Positions 29,321 to 38,329 of a DNA stretch of 64,000 bases are shown in pieces. The DNA is from Acidobacteriota bacterium. Lineage in GTDB: Bacteria > Acidobacteriota > Terriglobia > Terriglobales > Acidobacteriaceae. The notes under the pieces are model-generated. The model did not search any database and was not told the origin of the DNA. It was given only the letters and a program-made list of their open reading frames with translations. The position numbers were made by a program, and so were the translations under genes. The stretch covers positions 1 to 64,000 of the forward strand of contig QIAP01000061.1 of NCBI GenBank assembly GCA_003225075.1, given 5' to 3'. Within the stretch, counting starts at the first letter, position 1. Each line of letters begins with the position of its first letter.

Positions 29321-29914
29321 ATGATCGCCCATCTGCGCGGAAAACTGCTGGCGAAGCACCCCAACCAGGTGGTTGTCGAAACTTCCGGCATCGGCTACGA
29401 CGTAACCATCAGTGTGCCTACATTTTCTGATCTGCCGGATGTGGGAAGCGAAGTCGCGCTGTACATCCACACTCACGTGCGTGAAGATTTGATCGCGCTC
29501 TACGGGTTTCTCCGGCCAGCTGAGAAGCAACTTTTTGAGAAGCTCATCACGGTCAGCGGAATCGGCCCAAAACTGGCGATTACGATTCTCAGCGGCATGC
29601 CTGCGGACGACATGGTGAGCGCAATTTGCGGCAACGATGTACCGCGGCTGACTCGCATTCCCGGCATCGGCAAGAAGACGGCGGAAAGAATGGTCCTCGA
29701 ACTGCGCGACAAGTTGCCCAGAGAAGGCATTAGTACCGGGACGCCTTTGTCTTCGGCAACCCCGGTGGAAGAAGATGTGTTGTCAGCGCTGGTAAATTTG
29801 GGATACCAACGGGCAGCCGCCGAACGGGGACTAGCTTCAGTCTCCAAAAACGGTAAGACTGCCGGCTCGTTTGAGAGCCTATTTCGCGAGACGCTAGGGA
29901 TTCTCTCTAAGTAG
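29321..29914 (+). CDS. ruvA: Holliday junction branch migration protein RuvA
   Basis: 197 residues, normal length. N-terminal OB fold (MIAHLRGKLLAKHPNQVVVE..., SGIGYDV), central helix-hairpin-helix motifs (ITVSGIGPKLAITILSG and LTRIPGIGKKTAERMV), and a C-terminal helical domain III (EEDVLSALVNLGYQRAAAERG) that contacts RuvB. RuvA tetramers hold the four-way junction open. No strong ribosome binding site precedes the ATG. The usual ruvA-ruvB adjacency is broken by the peptidoglycan-binding gene. Confidence 0.95.
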   Translation: MIAHLRGKLLAKHPNQVVVETSGIGYDVTISVPTFSDLPDVGSEVALYIHTHVREDLIALYGFLRPAEKQLFEKLITVSGIGPKLAITILSGMPADDMVSAICGNDVPRLTRIPGIGKKTAERMVLELRDKLPREGISTGTPLSSATPVEEDVLSALVNLGYQRAAAERGLASVSKNGKTAGSFESLFRETLGILSK

Positions 29915-29945
29915 CGGGGGCCGAGCCGCAAGGTTTACAAGAGGC

Positions 29946-30239
29946 CTAATTTCCCACAAACCGTAAATACAAATCGCGGTCGCCTTTACAATTCTCGGCC
30001 ATTTCCTTGACTTTCTTCCAGGCCTCTTGCTGTGGTTCGTCTTTGGCGCGGTCGCGGACGCGTTCCCATTCCTCAAGAAAAGTTTCCATCTGAAGATGGT
30101 TGAATACTGTTTTCCCGAAAGGATCAATGCAGCGTAGGAAGGGAAATTCAAACTCCTCAAGGGCGGGAATTACTCCATGCAGCATGACCCACTCGCTACG
30201 CTCACCGAGATCGTCCTCGAGCTTCACGACAAGAGACAT
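29946..30239 (-). CDS. Small conserved protein, unknown function
   Basis: 97 residues with a clear GAGGAG ribosome binding site 5 bases before the ATG. The sequence is acidic and mostly helical in the second half (FLEEWERVRDRAKDEPQQEAWKKVKEMA), with no signal peptide or membrane segment. The N-terminus (MSLVVKLEDDLGE) looks like a beta-strand pair. I do not recognise a family. It is convergent with ruvA and lies downstream of nothing on its strand within 190 bp. Confidence 0.65.
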   Translation of the reverse strand: MSLVVKLEDDLGERSEWVMLHGVIPALEEFEFPFLRCIDPFGKTVFNHLQMETFLEEWERVRDRAKDEPQQEAWKKVKEMAENCKGDRDLYLRFVGN

Positions 30240-30429
30240 GAAATCTCCTCTGTCTATTTTCCGGCAAGCTGTTTTTCACACTACCCAGGTGCCGGGACCA
30301 ACCATGTTGGGGAGAATGTACCAATCCCAACGCAATTTTCCAAATCTGCTGCGCCGTCTGCGGCACATATCGAACATATCGCCAGCATGGGTCGTACGAT
30401 ACGAGCGACGTATCCTCAATTCACGAAAC

Positions 30430-31923
30430 TTACTTGCCGATACAGAACGTACTGAAGATCAGGTTCAAGATGTCATCAGTAGTGGTGGCACCAGTAATTT
30501 CATCCAGCGGACGCAGAGCGCTGTAGAGGTCCAGCAGAAGCATTTCATGCGGAACTTTGTTATGGACCGCGACTTCCACAGCATTTAGTGCCGTCAGCGA
30601 GTCTCGCACCAGGTTCTGGTGACGGACGCTGGTAAGAAATCCGCTCTCCGACTGTTTGCCGGCCTCCCCGCCAATGTGGTGAAGAATCGCATCGCGGAGT
30701 TCGGAAATGCCCTCGCCGGTAAGAGCCGAGGTTCGAATTCTGGTCAGCCTGGAACTGAGAGCTGGGAACTGAGTACTGGAAAGATCTGCCTTATTCTCGA
30801 CAATCACTGCAACTGGCTGCGCCACTTGATTCAGGAGCTCTTGGTCTTCGGCAGCGCACGGCTGAGAAGCGTCGAGGACTATCAGGACAATGTCGGCATC
30901 GGCGAGGGCTTCCATTGACTTACGGATGCCAATGCTTTCGGCTTCGTCCAAGGCTCGGCGGATTCCGGCCGTATCCACCAGCTTGAATGGGATTCCGCCA
31001 ATGGCCACGGTTTCGCTGACCAGATCGCGTGTGGTTCCCGGGGTGGCGGTAACGATGGCGCGCTCGCGCTCGAGCAGTCGATTGAACAGGCTTGACTTGC
31101 CGACATTCGGACGGCCCACAATGGCGAGTGTCAATCCTTCGTGCACCAGCTTGCCGTAGGCGAAAGTTCCGGCAAGTTCCTGCAGCGGCGTTTTGACGCC
31201 GGCAATGCGTTCAAAAATAGTGGCATCGGGCAGAACAGAAACATCATCTTCGGCAAAGTCTATGCCGGCTTCAAGCAACGCGATCAGTTCAACTAGTCTT
31301 TGTTTAATGGGCTGCAATCTCCGGGAGAGCGATCCTTCCAATTGCTGCGCCGCGATTTTGGCCTGATACAAGGTCTGGGACTCGATCAGGTCGCGGACCG
31401 CTTCGGCCTGAGTGAGATCAATTCGGCCGTTGAGGAAAGCTCGCATAGTAAACTCGCCCGGCTCGGCAAGGCGTGCGCCACGTGCCAGGGCGAGCTGGAC
31501 GATGTGTCGCAGCACCACCGGCGAACCGTGGGCCGAGATTTCGACAATATCGTCAGTGGTGTAGGAGTGAGGTTTCTGAAAGAAAGTCACCACGACCTCA
31601 TCAATGCGTCCTTCTCTTGCGGTTTGCGGGGCTACGCTGATGAGCGCGTCTGCCGATTGCTCGTTGCCCGAGGCGTAGCCGATTTCTGCAGAGTTCATGT
31701 CGCGGGCCAATCCTGCCGTGAGCGAAGCCGAAGCCCTGTCCGCGCCAGAGGAACCTGGTTCAATCACTTCGCCGAAAATAGCGCGGCCAGGCTCAAGATC
31801 GTGTTTCAAGAGAAGCATCGGCATTGCAATCGCGCGAGCTTCCGGGCCCGCCAATCGGACAATGCCGATGCCACCCCGTCCAGGTGGAGTGGCAATGGCC
31901 ACGATGGTGTCGTCGAGATTCAC
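30430..31923 (-). CDS. mnmE: tRNA modification GTPase MnmE with an internal extra segment
   Basis: 497 residues; the family is normally ~450-460. With MnmG it makes the 5-carboxymethylaminomethyl group on wobble uridine. N-terminal formyl-THF-binding domain begins [21 protein letters not shown]; the GTPase domain has [12 protein letters not shown], the K-loop TATPGTTRD and NKAD; the protein ends in the catalytic CIGK motif. Residues ~57-105 (31609-31752) are an Ala/Ser-rich insert absent from relatives I remember, placed between GEVIEP and IDEVVVTFF. The DNA of the insert carries a palindrome and a repeat seen elsewhere in the window. The loop after NKAD also holds a 14-base tandem duplication. 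Confidence 0.95.
   Translation of the reverse strand: MNLDDTIVAIATPPGRGGIGIVRLAGPEARAIAMPMLLLKHDLEPGRAIFGEVIEPGSSGADRASASLTAGLARDMNSAEIGYASGNEQSADALISVAPQTAREGRIDEVVVTFFQKPHSYTTDDIVEISAHGSPVVLRHIVQLALARGARLAEPGEFTMRAFLNGRIDLTQAEAVRDLIESQTLYQAKIAAQQLEGSLSRRLQPIKQRLVELIALLEAGIDFAEDDVSVLPDATIFERIAGVKTPLQELAGTFAYGKLVHEGLTLAIVGRPNVGKSSLFNRLLERERAIVTATPGTTRDLVSETVAIGGIPFKLVDTAGIRRALDEAESIGIRKSMEALADADIVLIVLDASQPCAAEDQELLNQVAQPVAVIVENKADLSSTQFPALSSRLTRIRTSALTGEGISELRDAILHHIGGEAGKQSESGFLTSVRHQNLVRDSLTALNAVEVAVHNKVPHEMLLLDLYSALRPLDEITGATTTDDILNLIFSTFCIGK
31609..31752. repeat. Repeat-like palindromic insert inside mnmE
   Basis: This ~144-bp stretch encodes the extra residues 58-105 of MnmE. GGCTACGC at 31630-31637 is the perfect inverted copy of GCGTAGCC at 31673-31680, separated by 35 bases. 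TGAGCGAAGCCGAAG at 31719-31733 matches, with one change, TGAGCGAAGCCGAGG in the intergenic region at 43149-43163. The stretch is in frame and free of stops in the mnmE frame. Boundaries are estimated from memory of typical MnmE proteins. Confidence 0.5.
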
Positions 31924-32001
31924 AGAGAGATTTTAGCGGGTTAAGGCGCCGAAGGGGCTCGGCTTCCCGAAGTTAACTGGAAGACAACTGCAGCTTCAAA
32001 G

Positions 32002-32493
32002 TTACAACTTCGAACTAAGCCGACGAACCGATTGCCCCGATGGCAGGGCATTGCGTAACTCACGCATGGAGCGCTTCAATACCGGGTGCCGTAGGTCCGG
32101 GGCGATTTCTGCCAATGGTTCTAGCACGAACCGTCGCTCGTGCAAGGCGGGATGCGGAATGGTGAGATTCTTGGTATTAACAATGGAACTTCCAAACAAA
32201 AGGATGTCAATGTCGATAATTCGGGGCCCTTTTTGCTGGTTCCGCCGGCGCCCCATCTGCTGCTCAATATCAAGGATGGCGGTGAGCAGTTGCTTGGGCA
32301 TCTTCTCGGTTTCAAGAGCGACGACGTAATTCAGAAACCACGGCTGCGCCGTAACCTCCACTGGTTCAGTCTCGTAAAACGATGAAGCGGCAACGATGTC
32401 AGCGATCTTTTTGAGGCGCGCGATTGCATCGTTCAGGTTGGCCGCGCGATCGCCAAGGTTGGAGCCAAGCGAAAGATAGACCAATTTGCGCAC
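32002..32493 (-). CDS. folK: 2-amino-4-hydroxy-6-hydroxymethyldihydropteridine pyrophosphokinase
   Basis: 163 residues, normal for HPPK. Transfers pyrophosphate from ATP to the pterin in folate synthesis. Hallmarks are YLSLGSNLGDRAANLNDAI at the N-terminus, FYETEPV, the ATP-binding MGRRRNQQKGPRIIDIDILLFG and IPHPALHERRFVLEPL. It is downstream of mnmE's start region on the minus strand but not coupled to other folate genes here. Confidence 0.95.
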   Translation of the reverse strand: MRKLVYLSLGSNLGDRAANLNDAIARLKKIADIVAASSFYETEPVEVTAQPWFLNYVVALETEKMPKQLLTAILDIEQQMGRRRNQQKGPRIIDIDILLFGSSIVNTKNLTIPHPALHERRFVLEPLAEIAPDLRHPVLKRSMRELRNALPSGQSVRRLSSKL

Positions 32494-32623
32494 GTAGCCA
32501 TGATGGCAATTTTCCCGAAAAAAGTGAAATGCGGCGGAAAGGGCGGGCTTCCAACCGTCTCGTGGTCACACTTACTTTGGTTACTTTCACAAACAAGAAT
32601 CGGCGGCTAACATCGACAGTAAG

Positions 32624-33313
32624 ATGGCACTAAAGTCACTACTCGTTAGCCATGATTTGGCCACGGTTGAAGTGTTGCGGCCGGTGCTGGAACGATTGTC
32701 GGTCAGCGTGGAAGTGTGCAGCGCAGTAAAGGCGGGAAGTGAAATCCTTCTGGCGGAGAAGTTCGATGCGGTAGTTCTGGACTGTGACGATCTCCAAGGC
32801 GGCCTTAGCGTATTGCAAACCTTGCGAAAGGGCGCCAGTAACAGAAATTCAGTAGCATTCGCGGTTTTGAATGGCAAAACCGACGCTAGTGAAGCCTTCA
32901 AGATGGGCGCCAATTTTGTTCTACAGAAGCCGGTCTCCCTCCTCAATGCTACGCGTTGCTTCAATGCAGCCCTGGGCTTCATGCACCGTGAGCAGCGGCG
33001 ATACTTCCGCCATCCCGTGGAAATGGAAGTTGTCATCTTGTTCAATAATGGGAAGGAACTCAAAGCTAAGACTACCAACATCAGCGAAGGCGGAATGGCG
33101 ATCTCGTATCGCGGAAAATTCGCCAAAGAGTCGATTTCCAAGGTTCAATTCACTCTGCCCGGCACCAACCCATCGATGGAGTTCAAAGCGGAGGTTGCCT
33201 GGGCGGATGGGATGGGACGTGCCGGAGTACGTTTCGTCGAAGTGGCGCAAAGCTCACAGCATCAACTGGACCAATGGTTGGCCCAACGCATGGAATCTGC
33301 CGCCAACGTATAG
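32624..33313 (+). CDS. Degenerate receiver plus PilZ domain protein
   Basis: 229 residues. The N-terminal ~115 residues have a response-regulator fold: a putative phospho-acceptor Asp in VVLDCDD, the conserved Lys in VLQKPV, but only SHD where the acidic pair is expected and Asn (VLNG) in place of the usual Thr/Ser switch residue. The C-terminal half is a PilZ domain with the c-di-GMP-binding RRYFRH and NISEGGM motifs. It is likely a c-di-GMP effector whose receiver may be only partly able to be phosphorylated. No kinase gene is adjacent. Confidence 0.8.
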   Translation: MALKSLLVSHDLATVEVLRPVLERLSVSVEVCSAVKAGSEILLAEKFDAVVLDCDDLQGGLSVLQTLRKGASNRNSVAFAVLNGKTDASEAFKMGANFVLQKPVSLLNATRCFNAALGFMHREQRRYFRHPVEMEVVILFNNGKELKAKTTNISEGGMAISYRGKFAKESISKVQFTLPGTNPSMEFKAEVAWADGMGRAGVRFVEVAQSSQHQLDQWLAQRMESAANV

Positions 33314-33589
33314 CACTAGCCTGATCGAACCTCGCACGTAATCACTACTACTAAACGGATTCGAGTGCGGACGACATCAACTCCCAATGAAACCACTTGG
33401 GACCCTCAATTCCTTCCAGACCCCCGAATAAATAGCCGGCAATTGCGGACGGTACGGGAGCTATCCCATGGCAGCTCGAATAGAAATGCGGGGTGCGGTC
33501 ACAGGTGCGGCGCGGTACTTGCTGTCCGCGGATTATGGATTCTATCACGCGCATTTACCAGATTGTTTGTTTACCCGCCCGCAGCCATA

Positions 33590-34364
33590 ATGCGCGTCAT
33601 GAAGGCCGAAAGCGTTCAGCTCAACGATATCGAGATGTATTACGAGACTGAAGGTACGGGAGACCCGCTCCTCCTTCTTCATGGCGGTGCGGGTTGCCAG
33701 GAACATTGGATCCATGCCGGCCGCGACCAGTTTGTGCGCGAATATACCCTCATCAAGCCGGACGCACGCGGTCACGGTCGAACGACCAACCCCCACAAGA
33801 CGATTACACACCGGCAGTGCGCGCAGGACCCTCGCGCTGTTGGATCGTCTTGGCATCAGGAAATGTCGGGCGATCGGATTGAGCATGGGGGGAAATATCC
33901 TTCTCCACATGGCGACCTTGCAACCGCATCGAATTGAAGCGATGGTTGTCGTCAGCGCAGCCATGTATTTTCCGGATCAGGCCCGGGCGATCATGCGACA
34001 GGTCCCGCCAGCTGACGACCAGCCATCTCAAGAGTGGGAAGCGATGCGTAAACGTCACAAGCTCGGGGACCAGCAGATCGTGGCTCTTTGGGAATGGACG
34101 CGGGGCATGAAGGACAGCTATGACGACATGAATTTCACACCGCCTTCTTTGTCCAGAATCACCGCCTCAACATTGATCGTCTATGGGGATCGCGATCCAC
34201 TCCACCCGGTCGAGATGGCCGTAGAGATGTATCGCGCAATTCCCCGGTCCGCCCTTTGGGTGGTGCCAAACGGCGGCCATGGGCCCGTCTTCTTCGACGC
34301 TGCGGCTCAGTTCGCTCAAACGGCAATCGCGTTCTTTCGAACGTCGGCTAGTGGGCAACCCTGA
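33590..34364 (+). pseudogene. Alpha/beta hydrolase with a frameshift
   Basis: The N-terminal part (from ATG at 33590 or 33599) reads DIEMYYETEGTGDPLLLLHGG...PDARGHGRTTN in one frame; the C-terminal part (LLDRLGIRKCRAIGLSMGGN...VYGDRDPLHP...PNGGHGPVF, stop at 34364) reads in another. The change occurs at about 33825-33835, consistent with loss of two bases in a GACCC run. All triad elements survive: Ser in GLSMGG, Asp in GDRDPLHP, His in GGHGPV. The intact family would be ~258 residues, an esterase or lactonase-type hydrolase. Either a recent pseudogene or a sequencing/assembly error. Confidence 0.8.
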
Positions 34365-34893
34365 CAGGTCACCTTCGAAGCGGATTAGCGTCGAGTTACA
34401 TCGAAACTGGCCCGCTATCAAACAGCCCGATCGAAAACCGCCCGGCTGCTGATGGCTAGGTATTCAGCTTGCGACTTGCAGAACTCCTAATTCGTGTCAG
34501 GCTGAACGATGTAAATTCTCTCGATTGGTGGCGAGACGTGCTTCCCCTGGACGAAAAAATCGAAAGAACGCAACGCTTGCTGAGAAGGCTAGAGGAAGAT
34601 GAGCCCCTATTGGCGCTGCGCGTTGCAGATTTGGGAAAAGACCATCAGCAGTCAGCGAAACGGTTTGCCGCTCAGGTTATGGCCCGGACTAGAGCGGAGC
34701 TCCAGAAGTTAATGGAGCAAAAATCCAGGGATGTTGAGTTGTTCCTGCCAGCGCCCGCGGACTAGCGAGGCTTTTCCCCGGAAGCGGCCTTCGGCGCAAT
34801 GGACGACTCACACGTGAAATGTCATTGGCGGAAATTGCCAGGTCCTTTCCGCACATGCGAAAAGAACGTTGGCAGAAACCGAACGCAGGCCCA
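34365..34893. other. Mostly gene-free interval with one doubtful small ORF
   Basis: Apart from the weakly supported ORF at 34469-34765, I see no conserved gene, hairpin with a T-run, or repeat in this interval. Confidence 0.4.
34469..34765 (+). CDS. Hypothetical small helical protein (doubtful)
   Basis: 98 codons from a TTG with no clear ribosome binding site. The predicted product is highly charged and helical (DEKIERTQRLLRRLEEDEPLLALRV, AQVMARTRAELQKLMEQ), which looks more like a real coiled-coil protein than noise. No family recognised. It follows the frameshifted hydrolase by 104 bp. Confidence 0.35.
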   Translation: MRLAELLIRVRLNDVNSLDWWRDVLPLDEKIERTQRLLRRLEEDEPLLALRVADLGKDHQQSAKRFAAQVMARTRAELQKLMEQKSRDVELFLPAPAD

Positions 34894-35196
34894 CTACTTG
34901 GTATCCGATTGCAGGGCCTGATTTAGATGCTCGATCGCTTCATCGATAGACTTGATGGCTGCTGCCTTGTGACCTTTGAAATCGCTGGCCGCCTTGGTCT
35001 GTAACTGCATCTTGACGTGTTGCAGTTCTCGAATCGCGGCTTTTATGACCGGGTGTCCTTCTTTCCCCTCTTTTTTCTCGGCCAGGTTCTTGCCACCCGC
35101 TTGATAACCTCGGGCAAACGATATTGTTGGCATTAACAGACCAACAGCTAGCGTGGTTGCTGCAAGAATAGGTGTGGTTTTATTCAGAACGAACAT
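34894..35196 (-). CDS. Small secreted helical protein, unknown function
   Basis: 100 residues from the ATG at 35196, which has TGGAGG 6 bases upstream; a longer frame to 35340 would run into lpxC. Signal peptide at residues 1-~28 (cleavage after ISFA). The mature part is Lys-rich and helical: HPVIKAAIRELQHVKMQLQ, HKAAAIKSIDEAIEHLNQAL. This pattern, two amphipathic helices with a GH/KAI motif, is one I associate with small periplasmic proteins in Acidobacteriota and Proteobacteria; no function is known. It lies downstream of lpxC on the same strand. Confidence 0.65.
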   Translation of the reverse strand: MFVLNKTTPILAATTLAVGLLMPTISFARGYQAGGKNLAEKKEGKEGHPVIKAAIRELQHVKMQLQTKAASDFKGHKAAAIKSIDEAIEHLNQALQSDTK

Positions 35197-35333
35197 GCGG
35201 ATCCTCCAGGTGCCGTACTGCGGACTCACACGGTGGTTTATCAGAATTCGGAAACGATCGCAACCGAGGTGGATCAACAAAAGTACGCAGTTGCCCCTGA
35301 AACCGGGCAGCGCGCCTGATTCAGCCCCGACTC

Positions 35334-36248
35334 CTAGCACTTCAAGGCGCCTGAGGCCACCACCGCTTCAGGCGCGGATTGCGTGGGACCGCTGCTTTCT
35401 TCGATGGTAGTTTCTTCCCACAAACTCTTATCTCTGAGGATGCGGGAGACCAGCGCAGTGTGCATCGCATGACCGGCACGGTCGGCTACGACGCTGCCCA
35501 GAATCTGCTTACCTAAGAGCGCCAGGTCGCCTATGAGGTCCAGAACCTTGTGGCGAACAAATTCGTCCTGGAACCGTAACGGAGGATTCATCACATCGTC
35601 ACGCGTGAGCACGATGACATTGTCAGTGGAAGCTCCGCGAATTAGTCCCTGTTGACGCATAGCATCCGCCTCATGAAGAAAACCAAAAGTGCGTGCTGGG
35701 GCAATTTGCCGTAGGTAATTGCCATCAGACAAATCGACCTGAAAAGTCTCGCGTCCGATGAGAGGATGGGGGAAGTTGATGGCATAGGAAACCGAGTACG
35801 TGTTGGAAGGATAAACTGCAATAAATTTGCTGCCTTCGCGCATTTCCAGTTCGCGAAGCATTCGCAAATATGTCCGTGGCCGCCGTTGTCGCCGGATCCC
35901 TCCCTTATTGATCATCTCGATGAAAGGACGCGCGCTGCCATCCAGGATCGGCAACTCAAGGTTGTCTAGCTCTACAACCGCATTGTCGATTCCGGTGCCG
36001 ATAAATGCCGAAAGCAGATGCTCTGTGGTTGAAATGAGCACGCCCTTTTTCATCAAACTAGTGGCATAGCTGACGCGAGCCACGTTGCGGCTAGTTGCCT
36101 CGACCTCGAAGCCATCGAGATCAGTGCGTCGGAAGATAATCCCCGAGCCCGGTGGGGCAGGCAGAATGCGCAGGGTGACCGGAGCTCCGCTGTGGAGTCC
36201 GATGCCGCTGAATTCGACGGCGCCTCGAATTGTTTGTTCCTGTCTCAA
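35334..36248 (-). CDS. lpxC: UDP-3-O-acyl-N-acetylglucosamine deacetylase
   Basis: 304 residues, the normal length. Catalyses the committed step of lipid A synthesis, a zinc-dependent deacetylation. The zinc ligand His77 is in STTEHLLSAF; the second zinc set is in VRHKVLDLIGDLALLG, and the catalytic His is in AGHAMHTALV. The N-terminus TIRGAVEFSGIGLHSGAPV is typical. Together with kdsA, kdsC and kdsD elsewhere in the window it supports an LPS-bearing outer membrane. It is upstream of the small secreted helical protein on the same strand. Confidence 0.96.
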   Translation of the reverse strand: MRQEQTIRGAVEFSGIGLHSGAPVTLRILPAPPGSGIIFRRTDLDGFEVEATSRNVARVSYATSLMKKGVLISTTEHLLSAFIGTGIDNAVVELDNLELPILDGSARPFIEMINKGGIRRQRRPRTYLRMLRELEMREGSKFIAVYPSNTYSVSYAINFPHPLIGRETFQVDLSDGNYLRQIAPARTFGFLHEADAMRQQGLIRGASTDNVIVLTRDDVMNPPLRFQDEFVRHKVLDLIGDLALLGKQILGSVVADRAGHAMHTALVSRILRDKSLWEETTIEESSGPTQSAPEAVVASGALKC

Positions 36249-36458
36249 GCAGGCTTTGGAATATCTCTAATACGATGACCAGCTTAGCGGGAACGATGAA
36301 AATTCGTATGTGGCAAAAAAGCCACAATTCGTGGCCGGACGGAACCCGGAGCATCCTGGCTGAGCCTTCACTGAGGCCTTTGTTGAGATGAGGCGATCCG
36401 TTGACCCGATGCGGGCAACCTCGAAACTTACCTGGAGACGCTTTAGGTCCCACGTCCT

Positions 36459-37274
36459 TCATTTGGGAGGAGACTTACCTGGATCGTAAGGAGCATTGGC
36501 ATTGAACATTGCATCGCTCAGCCCACGGTTATAGCTGATGGAATTCAGGAATCGCTGACTGGCCATGTCGCCATTGTAATAACGAGATACGCTGAACGGC
36601 GTCATGATGCCCTGCACTGGACGGAAGTTGTCATACGCCTCCTCATCAGCGTTGCGCTCTTTATCAACCGGATCACGCCAGCTAAAACTCTTCTTGATCG
36701 GAAGGTGAGTACTGGGATCGATATAGATTGTGACCGCCTGATTGCGCGCATTCATGATGGTTACTTGCTCAGCAGGCTTTTGCTCGGCAATGTTTGTGCC
36801 ATCGTAAAACAACGCGACGCCGGGCTCGTTGATCCAGCGGCGAAGGACCCAATCCAAGGAATATTCCCGGCGACGGAGGTATTCGGCCAACGCCTTTTCT
36901 TCCATGAAAGCCGCGCCCTTATATGTGACCTCGTAACCTTTGTTGCCGTTATATAAATATATGACGTCACGCTTTTTGGTCAGCTCGACGCGTTCCTTAT
37001 CAGGAAATTTGGTAAAGCGCCAGTACAGCACCCCTACGCTGGTTGACTGGCCATGATGAAAGCTATAACTGCGTCCGTCCTGGCTGGAATCCTGCACGTT
37101 GAGGTACGCCTGCCCGCCGAGGGCCTGAATCATCTGATCGATCAGAACTTTTGCTTTGCGGGCGTTTTCCTGACCCGCGGGTAGCGTCTGAGCGGACTGG
37201 GCAGGGCCGGGGGACGCCGGGGTTTGCCCTAAGTTGTTGGCCAGCAGGAAAAAAATGGGGACGAGGAATTTCAT
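36459..37274 (-). CDS. Outer-membrane lipoprotein-sorting (LolA-like) family protein
   Basis: 271 residues with a short signal peptide (about 1-16) followed by a Pro/Gln-rich linker. The body matches the LolA/LolB-like half-barrel type: KVLIDQMIQALGGQAYLNVQDSS, VELTKKRDVIYLYNGNKGYEVTYKGAAF and a C-terminal RPVQGIMTPFSVSRYYNG. Members in Acidobacteriota are periplasmic and of unknown cargo; they may carry lipids or hydrophobic molecules. It is upstream of lpxC by about 210 bp, a gap in which I see no terminator. Confidence 0.7.
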   Translation of the reverse strand: MKFLVPIFFLLANNLGQTPASPGPAQSAQTLPAGQENARKAKVLIDQMIQALGGQAYLNVQDSSQDGRSYSFHHGQSTSVGVLYWRFTKFPDKERVELTKKRDVIYLYNGNKGYEVTYKGAAFMEEKALAEYLRRREYSLDWVLRRWINEPGVALFYDGTNIAEQKPAEQVTIMNARNQAVTIYIDPSTHLPIKKSFSWRDPVDKERNADEEAYDNFRPVQGIMTPFSVSRYYNGDMASQRFLNSISYNRGLSDAMFNANAPYDPGKSPPK

Positions 37275-37387
37275 ACTCCACCATTTAGATGCCCTGAGGA
37301 GTAATTGTAGCCGCCCAGGCCGTGCTTCCCCCGCTGTGGACCGCCCAGAACGGTTCCCCTAACGTGTCCGGCGGCTCGGCGGCAACC

Positions 37388-38170
37388 TTATCCTGCCAGC
37401 ACGGCGCCCCCGTTCACATTAAAAACTTCGCCAGTAACGAAGCTTGCGTGTTCGGTGCAGAGAAAAAGAATGGGCGCCGCAATCTCTTCCGGCTTGCCCG
37501 CCCGCCCCAAAGGGATGACGCTGAGAATTGCCTTGCTTGACTTGGCGTCGTTTAGCGCCGGAGCGGACATATCGGTGTCTACCCAACCCGGCGCCACGCA
37601 GTTGACGTAGATACCGTCGCCTGCCAGTTCGGTCGAAAGTCCCTTAACCATACTGATCAGCGCGCCTTTAGTGGCGGCATAGTCGCAGTGAAAGGCCTCA
37701 CCCCTTTGGCCGGAGGTGGAACTGACCAAAACGATATGGCCGGCCGGGGAATCTGGTTTCCCCTGTCTTTTCATCTGTGCCACGGAATGCTTGATCAGCG
37801 CAAACACGCTGTCTAAATTCACCGCGATAGTTTTGTGCCACTGCTCATCGGCCATTTTGTCGATTGGTGTGTCCTCTGGCGGCCAGATGCCGTGGTTAGC
37901 AACGAGAATGTCCAGACGTCCAAAGCGATTTACGACGGCGGAGATGAGCCTGCTCACATTCTCAGTGCCGCTCAAATCCGCGGCAATGGCAATACATCTA
38001 TCTTTGCCGCATTCCTGCGCAAGTTTGTCGGCCTCGGTTTTTGACTTTTGATAGTTGAAGACAACACGCGCGCCGGCGGCGACAAACATACGAACAGCGG
38101 CGGCTCCGATGCCGCGCGATCCGCCAGTGATGAGAGCGACCTTGCCGGAGAGGGAGAGAGAGACAGTCAT
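37388..38170 (-). CDS. Short-chain dehydrogenase/reductase
   Basis: 260 residues from the ATG at 38170; a GTG at 38194 in frame is an alternative and neither has a strong ribosome binding site. Classical SDR: cofactor loop TGGSRGIG, NAxG-like ANHG, catalytic Ser in VSSTSG and Tyr-x3-Lys in DYAATKG, and C-terminal FVTGEVFNVNGG. The cofactor-binding and C-terminal motifs fit the FabG-like classical group. Substrate unknown; NAD(P) preference is not decided. It lies between the LolA-like gene and the large c-di-GMP protein on the same strand. Confidence 0.9.
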   Translation of the reverse strand: MTVSLSLSGKVALITGGSRGIGAAAVRMFVAAGARVVFNYQKSKTEADKLAQECGKDRCIAIAADLSGTENVSRLISAVVNRFGRLDILVANHGIWPPEDTPIDKMADEQWHKTIAVNLDSVFALIKHSVAQMKRQGKPDSPAGHIVLVSSTSGQRGEAFHCDYAATKGALISMVKGLSTELAGDGIYVNCVAPGWVDTDMSAPALNDAKSSKAILSVIPLGRAGKPEEIAAPILFLCTEHASFVTGEVFNVNGGAVLAG

Positions 38171-38329
38171 GAGGGGAATAGTGTGAGGCTTCACGTTTCA
38201 AGTTTCAAGTGATGCGTGGCAGAGTAAAAGAAGTTCAGGGTGCGCCCGCATTCCAGCGCAGACCATGGGCCCATTGCAGAAAGGGATCATTGCAGACAGA
38301 GACCAAGAACCGACAACTGGCAACTGCTT

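Noticed and set aside
30724-30740. GGTTCGAATTC resembling a tRNA T-loop
   Set aside because: It lies inside the mnmE coding frame and no cloverleaf can be formed around it.
33467-33592. 41-codon open frame upstream of the split hydrolase
   Set aside because: No ribosome binding site, no recognisable features.
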